Assembly (NCBI GenBank): GCA_013127575.1
Contig: CP053418.1
Coordinates: 868,001-932,000, forward strand
Direction of reading: 5' to 3'
From: Ramlibacter terrae
GTDB taxonomy: Bacteria > Pseudomonadota > Gammaproteobacteria > Burkholderiales > Burkholderiaceae_C
Length of the DNA stretch: 64,000 nt
The position numbers and the translations under genes are program-made. Of this stretch, positions 52,516 through 64,000 are shown in pieces (position 1 is the first letter of the stretch; the number at the start of each line of letters is the position of its first letter). Below the pieces are notes generated by a model. The model worked only from the letters and a program-made list of their open reading frames with translations. It had not been told where the DNA came from and ran no database searches.

Positions 52516-53584
52516 ATGAAAACCTACAAGATCGCATGCATCCCCGGCGACGGCATCGGCAAGGAAGTGATCCCCGCAGGGCAGGAAGTGCTGCAGGCGC
52601 TGGCCTCGGCGCAGGACGGCTTCGGCTTCGAATTCACCAGTTTCGGCTGGGGCGGCGACTGGTACCGCGCGCACGGCAAGATGATGCCGGACGACGGGCT
52701 CGACGCCCTGCGCGGCATGGACGCCATCCTGTTCGGCTCGGCCGGCGATCCGCAGATCCCGGACCACGTCACGCTGTGGGGCCTGCGCCTGAAGATCTGC
52801 CGGGGCTTCGACCAGTACGCCAACGTGCGGCCCACGCGCATCCTGCCCGGCATCGATGCGCCGCTCAAGCGCTGCACGCCGGCCGACCTCGACTGGGTGA
52901 TCGTGCGCGAGAACTCCGAAGGCGAATACGCCGGCGTCGGCGGCCGCGCGCACCGGGGGCACCCCATCGAAGTGGCGACCGACGTGAGCATGATGACCCG
53001 CGCCGGTGTCGAACGCATCATGCGTTTCGCCTTCCGGCTGGCGCAGTCGCGGCCGCGCAAGCTGCTCACCGTCGTCACCAAGTCGAACGCGCAGCGCCAC
53101 GCGATGGTGATGTGGGACGAGATAGCGCTGTCGGTCAGCCGGGGAGTTCCCCGACGTGAAGTGGGACAAGGAACTGGTCGACGCCTGCACGGCGCGCATG
53201 GTCAACCGTCCGGCATCGCTCGATACGCTGGTCGCGACCAACCTGCACGCCGACATCCTGAGCGACTGGCCGCGGCGCTCGCCGGCAGCTGGGCATCGCG
53301 CCCACCGGCAACATCGATCCCGAGCGGCGCTACCCGAGCATGTTCGAGCCGATCCACGGATCGGCCTTCGACATCATGGGCCGGGGCCTCGCCAACCCGG
53401 TCGGCACCTTCTGGAGTTGCGTGATGCTGCTGGAGCACCTCGGCGAGCGCGAAGCGGCCGCGCGCCTGATGGCGGCCATCGAAGCCGTCACCGCCGACAC
53501 CCGCCTGCACACCGGCGACTGGGCGGGAAGGCCCGCACGGCCGACGTGACCGCTGCGGTGTGCCACCGATTGCTGCGCCGCTGA
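52516..53584 (+). CDS. ttuC: Tartrate dehydrogenase/decarboxylase-type enzyme
   Basis: Isocitrate/isopropylmalate-dehydrogenase-family enzyme acting on tartrate or D-malate, about 357 residues. Visible: IACIPGDGIGKEVIPAG, LFGSAGDPQIPDHVTLWGLR, VRENSEGEYAGVGGRAHRGH and PIHGSAFDIMGRGLANPVGT. Frame breaks at 53143, 53268, 53287 and about 53527; 53268 and 53287 restore GACCTGG and AGCCTGG. Products such as glycerate or hydroxypyruvate fit the neighbouring glycerate kinase. D-malate dehydrogenase is the main alternative. Confidence 0.87.
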
Positions 53585-53627
53585 ATTCGTGCGACAACCG
53601 TCGCCACACAAGAAGGAGACAAGACCG

Positions 53628-54575
53628 ATGAAGCGACTCATTTCAGCGCTGGGCCGGCGCGCTGCTGGCGCCCCCGGCGATCGCGCAGGCCTGCCCCGAC
53701 AAGAACGTCAACTACTGGCAGGCCTTCCCGCCCGGCGGCGAGTCGGACCTCTCGGCGCGGCACCAGCAGGTGGTGCTCAAGAAGAAGTGCCCGGCCATCG
53801 AGACCATCATCCAGTACAAGGCCGGCGCCGGCGGCGCGCTGATGTGGACGCAGATGAACCAGCTGCCGGCCGACGGCGTCAACGTCGTCGGCGTCAACCT
53901 GCCGCACATCGTCTTCCAGCCGATCGAAGGCCGGTGCAGTACAAGACCGCCGACATCACGCCGGTGTTCTGGTTCCACTACACGCCCGACATCCTGGTGG
54001 TGCCGGAGCAGAGCCCGATCAAAAACTTCGCCGACTTCCTCAAGGCCGCCAAGGCCGCGCCCGGCAAGCTGAGCCTGGGCGGCTCGGGCCAGAACTCCGC
54101 CAACCACGCGGCGCACGAGCGCATGAACAAGGCCTTCGGCGTGAAGACCATCTACGTGCCGTTCAAGGGCACGGGCGACATGGCCACCTCGGTGATGGGC
54201 GCACAGGTCGACGGCGCCATGACGTACACCGCCTTCGCCATCAACAACAAGACGCGCATCCGTCCGCTGGCGGTGGCGATGGAGAAGCGCCATCCGCTGA
54301 TGCCCGACGTGCCGACCTTCCGCGAGCTGGGGGTCGACTGGGTCGACGGCGCCTACCGCGGCATCGGCGTGCCCAAGTCCACGCCGCCCGAGGCGCGCAA
54401 GCGCATGTCCGACCTCTGGCGCGCCATGAACACCGACCCGGAGATGAAGGACCTCGCGGCCAAGAGCGGGTTCGAACTGGTGAACGTCGGCGTCGAGGAG
54501 ATGGACACGTTCATGGCCGAAAAAGTGAAGCTGTACACCGAAGGCGCCGGACTGCTCAATCTCGGCAAAAAGTAG
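53628..54575 (+). CDS. Bug-family tripartite tricarboxylate binding protein
   Basis: Periplasmic receptor of about 315 residues. The signal peptide region (MKRLISAL, then APPAIAQACPDKN) contains a frame break near 53653. The mature part has FPPGGESDLSARHQQVVLKK, SLGGSGQNSANHAAHERMNK, IYVPFKGTGDMATSV and GAMTYTAFAINNKTRIRPLA, a diverged Bug sequence starting with a Cys near the mature end. RBS GAAGGAG lies 10 bases before the ATG. It follows ttuC, so tartrate or a related acid is a plausible ligand. Confidence 0.83.
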   Translation: MKRLISALGRRAAGAPGDRAGLPRQERQLLAGLPARRRVGPLGAAPAGGAQEEVPGHRDHHPVQGRRRRRADVDADEPAAGRRRQRRRRQPAAHRLPADRRPVQYKTADITPVFWFHYTPDILVVPEQSPIKNFADFLKAAKAAPGKLSLGGSGQNSANHAAHERMNKAFGVKTIYVPFKGTGDMATSVMGAQVDGAMTYTAFAINNKTRIRPLAVAMEKRHPLMPDVPTFRELGVDWVDGAYRGIGVPKSTPPEARKRMSDLWRAMNTDPEMKDLAAKSGFELVNVGVEEMDTFMAEKVKLYTEGAGLLNLGKK

Positions 54576-54613
54576 GAATTCCGCACGGCAAGGCCTCCCG
54601 CGCCCCATCGGCG

Positions 54614-54629
54614 GTAGGTCTCCTCCTAC
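54614..54629. promoter_or_regulatory. GTAGG-N6-CCTAC dyad, site 3
   Basis: GTAGG, six bases (TCTCCT), CCTAC, in the 113-base region before the double-kinase hybrid sensor gene, centred about 68 bases before its ATG. Same arrangement as the sites before the two tiny peptide genes. Confidence 0.5.
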
Positions 54630-54688
54630 ACCCAGGTGCGCGGGCGCGCTCTACGATGGCGGGCTGAGCCCCATGTCATAGCACACCG

Positions 54689-58513
<3,825 letters not shown>

Positions 58514-58517
<4 letters not shown>

Positions 58518-59083
58518 CGCCCCATGCCAGCGTGCCGCGCAGCGAGCGCGTGCTGATCCTGATCGACTTCATCAACCCGCTGGACTTTCCCGGCGGCGAA
58601 AAGCTGGCCCCGCCGGCCCTGCAGGCGGCGCGCGCGACGCTCAAGCTGCGCGACCGCCTCGACAAGGAAGGCGTGGCGGTGGTCTATTGCAACGACAACT
58701 ACGGCGTGTGGCAGTCCGACTTCCACAGCCTGGTGTCGGCCTGCGTGGGCCGCGACGACATCAGCGGCGAGATCGCCCGGCTGCTGGCGCCGCGCGCCAC
58801 CGACGTCACGCTGCTCAAGCCGCGGCACTCGGCCTTCTACGGCTCGCCGCTGGAGTTGCTGCTCAAGGAAATGGGCGCGCGCCAGCTGATCCTGTGCGGC
58901 GTGGCGGCGGACATGTGCGTGCAGATGACGGCGGCCGACGCCTTCCTGCGCGGCGGCTTCGACGTCTGGGTGCCGGCCGACTGCATCGCCGCCGAAACGC
59001 CGGAGGCGAAGGCGACGGCGGTGAAGTACATGAAGGCCGTGCTGCGGTGCGATGTGCGGTCGTCGGCGGGGCGCAGGAAGTAG
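58514..59083 (+). CDS. Isochorismatase-family cysteine hydrolase
   Basis: 189 residues. Catalytic triad candidates: Asp in LILIDFINPLDF, Lys in LLKPRHSAFYGSPLELLL and Cys in LCGVAADMCVQMTAADAFLR. The family includes nicotinamidases, ureidoacrylate and biuret/N-carbamoyl hydrolases. Frame intact. Its ATG overlaps the kinase stop, an unusual pairing that suggests shared control. The substrate cannot be set from the sequence; an amide or carbamoyl compound is plausible given the purine and urea context. Confidence 0.87.
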
Positions 59084-59091
59084 GGAAGATG

Positions 59092-59194
59092 CTTTGAACG
59101 CAGAGGGCGCAGAGGATTCGCAGAAGACGCAGAAAAACCTCAAGGGATTCCTTCTGCGATTTCTGCGCCCACTCTGCGCCCTCTGCGTTCAAAG
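59092..59194. repeat. CGCAGAGG-type long palindromic repeat, copy 4
   Basis: The arms CTTTGAACGCAGAGGGCGC and GCGCCCTCTGCGTTCAAAG match copy 3 except for one pair (C:G to T:A) changed on both sides. It lies between two convergent genes and may serve as a two-way terminator. Confidence 0.85.
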
Positions 59195-59212
59195 GTTCCC
59201 GTGTTCCGGGAC

Positions 59213-59659
59213 TCAGCTACACAGTGCCCGGATCTCTTCCGGGATCGCCAGCGCCCGGATCCCCGTCGGGTCCCCTTCGCGCCGGCCCGCGAAGATGCGC
59301 ACTTCGTCGCATTCCATGATCGCGTCGTCGCCGCGCTTCACCGCATAGCGCTGCACGAAGCTCTTGCCGCGCCATTCGGCGATGCGGGTGTGGATCTGCA
59401 GCACGTCGCCGTAGCTCGCGGTCTTGATGAACTTCGCGTGCGTGTCCACCAGCGGCGTGCCGATCACGCCCATCGTCTTCTCCGTCTCGTGCCACGGCGG
59501 CACGCCGCACTCCACGAAGAAGTGCCGCGAGGCCGCGTCGATCCACCGGAAGAAGTTGGGAAACCAGACGATGCGCGCCGGGTCGCAGTCGCCGAACTCC
59601 ACCTTGACGGTGTAGACGACGACGCGGCCTGCCGCTTGCTGCTCAGCGCTCAACTTCAA
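59213..59659 (-). CDS. Acyl-CoA thioesterase, 4-hydroxybenzoyl-CoA thioesterase-like
   Basis: Hot-dog-fold thioesterase of 148 residues. The catalytic Asp (26) is in VEFGDCDPARIVWFPNFFRW, the hallmark of the 4-hydroxybenzoyl-CoA thioesterase group. Also seen: GVIGTPLVDTHAKFIKTASY and GDVLQIHTRIAEWRGKSF. Frame intact. It overlaps the upstream Bug gene by ATGA and ends the iorB-cupin-Bug-Bug operon, suggesting hydrolysis of an aryl-CoA made by the oxidoreductase. Confidence 0.9.
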   Translation of the reverse strand: MKLSAEQQAAGRVVVYTVKVEFGDCDPARIVWFPNFFRWIDAASRHFFVECGVPPWHETEKTMGVIGTPLVDTHAKFIKTASYGDVLQIHTRIAEWRGKSFVQRYAVKRGDDAIMECDEVRIFAGRREGDPTGIRALAIPEEIRALCS

Positions 59660-60654
59660 TCGCCCTTGATGTTCCGGGCGCGGATCAGCGCGCCGTAGCG
59701 CACGCTGTCGATCTGGGCGCGCATGCCGAAGTCGCTGGGGCTCATGGGCGCGGGGATCGCGCCGATGGCGTTCATGCGTTCGATGAAGGCCGGGCTGCGC
59801 AGGATCTTGTTGATCTCGGTGTTCAGGCGCGAGACGACCGGCGCCGGCGTGCCGCCCGGCGCGTAGAAGCCGAAGTAGGTGTCGGCGTCGAAGTTCTTCA
59901 GGCCGGCTTCGTCGAGCGTCGGGACGTCCGGGTACAGCGGCGAGCGCTTCGGGCTGCCCACGGCCAGCAGCTTGAGCTTGCCCGACTTGACGTGCTGCAG
60001 GCCGATGCCCGGGTCGAACATGAAGTCGACCTGGCCGCCCAGCAGGTCCTGCATCGCGGGCGCGGCGCCGCGGTACGGGATGTGCGTGGCGAACGCGTTG
60101 GTCTGGGCCTTCATCATCTCGGCGGCCGGGTGCGGCGAGCTGCCGTTGCCCGGCGTGCCATAGCTCACCTTGCCGGGGTTGGCCTTCAGGTAGGCGATGA
60201 ATTCCTTGGCGTCCTTGACCGGCACCTTCTGCGGGTTCACTTCCGGGAACACCAGCACGCGCGCGGCGGCGGCCACCGGCATGAGGTCCTTGGCCGGGTC
60301 GAACGGCATCTTGGTGTACAGGTGCGGGTTGATCGACACCGTGCCGCCGGACGACATGAGCAGCGTGTAGCCGTCGGCCGGCTGCTTGGCCACGAAGTCG
60401 CCGGCGATGTTGCCGTTGGCGCCCGCGCGGTTCTCCACGACGACCGGCTGGCCGAGGGCCTGGCGCAGCGGCTCGGCGACGGCGCGCGCGATCTGGTCGG
60501 CGGCGCCGCCGGGCGGGAAGCTGACGATCACGCGGATCGGCTTGTCCGGGAAGCCGGCCTGCGCCAGCGCGACGCCGGGCAGGGCCGTGGCCAGCAGGGC
60601 CGCGGCGAGGACACCGCGGCGGCCGCGGGACAGGGTGGAACGGTCGTTGGTCAT
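59656..60654 (-). CDS. Bug-family tripartite tricarboxylate binding protein
   Basis: 332-residue periplasmic receptor. Signal peptide region RRGVLAAALLATALPGVALA, then FPDKPIRVIVSFPPGGAADQ, VVENRAGANGNIAGDFVAKQ, VSYGTPGNGSSPHPAAEMMK and IPYRGAAPAMQDLLGGQVD. Frame intact. It lies 30 bases after a second Bug gene; the two probably bind different aromatic or organic acids. Confidence 0.92.
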   Translation of the reverse strand: MTNDRSTLSRGRRGVLAAALLATALPGVALAQAGFPDKPIRVIVSFPPGGAADQIARAVAEPLRQALGQPVVVENRAGANGNIAGDFVAKQPADGYTLLMSSGGTVSINPHLYTKMPFDPAKDLMPVAAAARVLVFPEVNPQKVPVKDAKEFIAYLKANPGKVSYGTPGNGSSPHPAAEMMKAQTNAFATHIPYRGAAPAMQDLLGGQVDFMFDPGIGLQHVKSGKLKLLAVGSPKRSPLYPDVPTLDEAGLKNFDADTYFGFYAPGGTPAPVVSRLNTEINKILRSPAFIERMNAIGAIPAPMSPSDFGMRAQIDSVRYGALIRARNIKGD

Positions 60655-60683
60655 GGGGTTGCCTCCTTCGGGTCGGGTCGTGT

Positions 60684-61641
60684 TCATTCGATGGTGATCC
60701 TGGCGCGGTCGACCACCTGCTTCCATTTCTGCAGGTCCGCCTTCACGCGGTCGCCGAGCGCCTCGGGGGTGCTCGGGATCAGTTCGTAGCCGGCCTGGCG
60801 CAGTCGCTCGGCCAGTCCGCCGGGCCAGCACTGTAGCAGTCGCGTCGCGCAGCTTCTTAAGGATTTCGGGGGTGCCCGCGGGCGCGAACAGGCCGTACCA
60901 GACGTCGTGGTCCACGCCGCGCACGCCCTGCTCGGCAAGCGTCGGCACGTCGGGCAGCATGGGCGAGCGCTTGGTGCCGCCGATGACGGTGATTGCGCGC
61001 AGCTTGCCCGCCTTCACGTGCGGCACCAGCGAGGGCACGGTGACGAGCGCGAAGTCGAGCTGGCCGCCGATCGCGTCGGTGATGGCCGGGCCGGTGCCCT
61101 TGTACGGGATGTGCTGGATCTTCGTGCCGGTGTTGAAGCCGTACAGCTCGCCGAACAGGTGCGGCGACGTGCCGACGCCCGGCGTGCCGTACTGCAGCAC
61201 CTTCTGCTCCGACTCCGCCTTCAGCGACTTCGCATCCGTCGCCTTCACGCGCGCCGGGTTCACGGCAATGGCCATCTGCGTCGAGCCGATCATGGAGATG
61301 GGCGCGAAGTCCTTCACCGGGTCCCAGCGGATCTCCTTGTACAGGTTCGGGTTGGTGGCCGGGTAGTCGTTGGCGAACAGCAGCGTGTAGCCGTCGGCCG
61401 TCGCGCGCGCAACCGCTTCGGTGCCGATGTTGCCGCCCGCGCCGGGGCGGTTGTCCACCACCACCGGCTGGCCCAGCGCGATCGACAGGCGCTCGGCGAA
61501 CGGACGTGCGATGCCGTCGAAACCGCCGCCCGGCGGGAAGGGCACGACCATGCGCACCGGCTTGTTCGGGAAGCCCTGCGCGCCGGCGAGGGTCGTGCAC
61601 AGCGCGGCCGCGAAGGCCACGAGGAGGCGGATGGGCTTCAT
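60684..61641 (-). CDS. Bug-family tripartite tricarboxylate binding protein
   Basis: About 319 residues. Signal peptide MKPIRLLVAFAAALCTTLAG, then FPNKPVRMVVPFPPGGGFDG, VVDNRPGAGGNIGTEAVARA, QYGTPGVGTSPHLFGELYGF and IPYKGTGPAITDAIGGQLDF. A frame break near 60825 precedes the C-terminal RLRQAGYELIPSTPEALGDR. The start overlaps the end of the cupin gene by ATGA. Confidence 0.9.
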
Positions 61642-62473
61642 GCGCGGTCCGGTGGGGGATGTGGATCTCGAGGATCTCGGCGGGATCGCGCGCGGTCACG
61701 GTGTCGGCCGCATCGCCGGTGCGCAAGGTCGCGTGCTGGCGCCATGCGCCGTCGGCCGCCGTGCCTTCACCCGAAAGCACGAAAGCAATGGAGTTCGGCG
61801 CCAGCTGCATCGATGCGCCGGCCGCCAGCCCGATGACGGACATGCGGGTCTTGCGCTCGGAGAACACGCCCAGCAGCTTGCGCCGCACGCCCGCGACACC
61901 GGGCTCGTCCGCCCAGGCGAAATCGTCGGGGTGCATGAACACAGGCTGCGCGTGCTCGCTGTGCGGGTACTCCATGCGCCGGCCGTGGATGTGCTCCCAC
62001 ACGGCTTCGTACGCGTCCTGGTTCTTGCGGCCGCCGTCTTCCTTGACGCGGCGGAACACGCCGCCCTCGAAAGTGCCGAACTGCTTGAGTTCCTGCACGC
62101 CCTGCTGGAAGCGCTCCTCGGAGATGTAGCCGCCGCCGCTGGCGCCGCCGAACTGCAGCACCAGCGTGGCCGATTCGCCGCCGATGCTTTGCGGGCCGTA
62201 GAACACGCCTTCGGGGAAGTAGCCGATGGTGCCGGGCCGCATCACGCCGTCGCGCGCGAAGTCGGCGTCGCCCTTCAGCTGCACGCGCACCTGGTCGAAG
62301 TTGTGGCGGTGCCGCGGCGAGTGGAAGTCGGAATAGGTAAAGGACAGCTGCAGGAAGAAGTTTTCCGGCGTGCCTTCGGGGCCGTTCAACAGGGCCTGCG
62401 AGCGGAACAGGCCGGCGCGCGCGTGCTGGCGTTCCAGCACCGGCACGTCGGCGAGGTTGACGAGCGCTTCCAT
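61638..62473 (-). CDS. Cupin-domain protein
   Basis: About 278 residues with two cupin-like halves. The first half has FHSPRHRHNFDQVRVQLKGD and GTIGYFPEGVFYGPQSI, where His residues could bind a metal; the second has MSVIGLAAGASMQLAPNSIA and FVLSGEG. If one C is restored in the run near 61655 the gene ends IPPPDRA with a stop overlapping the Bug gene start by ATGA. Possible roles are a dioxygenase or a regulatory small-molecule binder; the reaction is unknown. It starts two bases after the iorB-like stop. Confidence 0.8.
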
Positions 62474-62474
62474 C

Positions 62475-64000
62475 TCAATGGGCCTTCAGGGGCGCTTCGG
62501 CGTCGGGCAGGCCGCGCGGCTTGCGCACCCAGTGGATCGGCACCGCCTTGACGGGGCGGGCGGGCGCGCCGTGCTGCACCAGCGTCTGGTCGAGCAGCTT
62601 GCCGCCTTCGTCGGCCAGCGCGGCTTCGCGCGCGGCATGCACCGCCTTCGCTGCGCCGTCGGCACGGCCGCCGTGCGCCGGTGGTCCAGCACGTGCAGCA
62701 GGTTGTCCTTGCCGCGTTCGTTGGTGGAACCGTAGCCCTTGATCAGGCGGCCGCACAGGGCGATCTCGTGGCCCAGCTGCCAGCCGCGCTGCGTGCCTTG
62801 CACCACGCCCTGCAGCCACTTCTCGATCATCTGCTGCTCGGTGGCGAAGCGGCTGCCGTGCGGGCGCAGGAACTTGGTGGCGGCCAGCGTGCGCAGGGCC
62901 ACCATGCCGAACACGCTGTGCGTGCCGATCTTCAGCGGCAGCGCCCACGGCTTCTTGCCGTTGGCGGAACGGTTGCGGTCCCAGCGGACCGGGCGCTGCG
63001 CCAGCGAAGGCGGCAGCATCGCGGCGAACTCGGGCACGCCGGGCTTGAAGTGGTCGTACACCATCAGCAGGTCGTCTTCGCCGGCCTTCACTTCGCCATG
63101 CACGCGCGCCCAGCGCGACGCGCGGCTCTTCAAGTCGGCCACGCGCACGATGTCGTCGAAGGCCATCCACAGCGCCAGCCAGCGCGCCATCTCGCGGGTG
63201 GTGGCGAAGCCTTGCGCGCCTTGCGGGTCGGCTTCGCGCTCGGCGGCCAGCACCGACTGCAGGCGCTTCACGTACAGGTCGGCATACGCCCTGCCCCGGT
63301 AGTCGAGCAGGCGGGCGTAGCCCGGCCGAACATCTCCTGCACCTGGCGCGGGAACAACTTGGCGGCTTCGGCGCCGGCCTTGGCGGCGCGCGCGGACGCG
63401 ACGACCGCATCGGCTTCGGCGTCGCTCTCGATCACGGAGCCTTCCTCCGTCAGCATGCCGGGCGAGAGCTGGTTGGCGCCCAGCACCTGCGCCACGAAGT
63501 TGGCCTGCTGCTTGCCCTTGGCGACGATGTCGTAGGCCTTGGCGAAGCCGCGCAGGCTGGCTTCCGCCCCCTTGCCGCCGGACTTGACGACCGCTTCGTA
63601 GTCTTCGCGCTTGAACGGGAACAGGCCGCTGCCGGCGATGGCGCCGAGCATGACGGCGCTGACCACGGTGCCGGCTTCCTTCGCGATGCCGGCCATGTCG
63701 AACACCCGGTGTTCGCGGCTGAACTGCTGCACCAGCTTGAGCAGGTCGGCGGTCTCGACGCGGCCGTCGCCCATCTGCATGCGCTCCATCGTCGTCAGCG
63801 CGCGGGCGGACGAGGTGATGACCAGCGTGCGGTCCGCCGAGGGCAGCCCGTTGGTGATCTGGCGCGCCGTCTCCAGCAGTTCCGACGACAGCAGCGCGTC
63901 GAGCGCGCCGGGCACCGGGTTCAGGCTGAACACCGGGCGCTTGCCGCCCAGTTCCGAGAACGGCACCGGGAACACTTCGATGTAGTAGGTGGTGGCGCCG
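62475..64000 (-). CDS. IorB-like indolepyruvate oxidoreductase beta-family protein, partial
   Basis: Cut by the right edge of the window. It reads TTYYIEVFPVPFSELGGKRP at the edge, then ITNGLPSADRTLVITSSARA, EAGTVVSAVMLGAIAGSGLF, FKREDYEAVVKSGGKGAEAS and a long C-terminal domain with GEVKAGEDDLLMVYDHFKPG and GHEIALCGRLIKGYGSTNER, ending DAEAPLKAH. This matches large IorB-type subunits of 2-oxoacid:acceptor oxidoreductases acting on indole- or aryl-pyruvates. Frame breaks near 63325 and 62685. The Rossmann-like N-terminus and the alpha subunit should lie to the right. Confidence 0.75.

Overview
The window is a 64 kb piece of a high-G+C chromosome from a Burkholderiales bacterium, most likely Comamonadaceae (Ramlibacter/Variovorax-like). 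This is inferred from the codon bias, five Bug-type tripartite-tricarboxylate binding proteins, the urt/ure gene order, TRAP transporters and many ATGA/GTGA gene overlaps. No phage, plasmid or insertion-sequence gene is seen. Most longer genes are interrupted by one- or two-base indels that sit largely at CCWGG pentamers. They look like sequencing errors at methylated sites rather than real pseudogenes, so frameshifted genes are annotated as single intact genes.

Left third (1-23 kb) is urea nitrogen metabolism. After the end of hemW, a tRNA-Ser and a small Nif11-type leader peptide come the urease genes ureA-ureJ-ureB-ureC-ureE-ureF-ureG on the minus strand. Divergent from ureA is a very large sensor: an NCS1 permease joined through a Cys-rich knot to a histidine kinase and receiver, overlapping a LuxR-type response regulator. 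Then come a hemerythrin-like protein and the plus-strand urea ABC transporter urtABCDE. The remaining urease gene, ureD, lies more than 12 kb away at the end of a NitT/TauT-type ABC transporter operon. Between them are two tiny tandem membrane peptides and small stress-type genes.

The middle (23-37 kb) is uronate/aldarate catabolism: uronate dehydrogenase, two SMP-30 lactonase paralogues (one Tat-exported), glucarate dehydratase, 5-dehydro-4-deoxyglucarate dehydratase and an oxoglutarate-semialdehyde dehydrogenase. A TRAP transporter (dctPQM), Bug-type binding proteins and a FadR-type GntR regulator accompany them. Together these can take uronic acids to 2-oxoglutarate.

The next part (37-52 kb) is largely purine degradation: a UraD-allantoate amidohydrolase fusion, PuuE allantoinase, UraH, XdhC, the cytochrome-linked urate hydroxylase PuuD and glycerate 2-kinase. 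An M20 peptidase-like hydrolase is coupled to it. These feed urea or ammonia and glyoxylate into the urease and glycerate routes. Inside this part sit an unrelated lipase-like membrane protein, a TPM-domain protein, a QseBC-like two-component system and a lipoprotein.

The right end (52-64 kb) has a LysR regulator divergent from a tartrate dehydrogenase and a Bug protein, then a roughly 1275-residue double-kinase hybrid sensor overlapping an isochorismatase-family hydrolase. It closes with a minus-strand operon: an IorB-like oxidoreductase subunit (cut by the window end), a cupin, two Bug proteins and a thioesterase. Three families of intergenic palindromic repeats are spread through the window.
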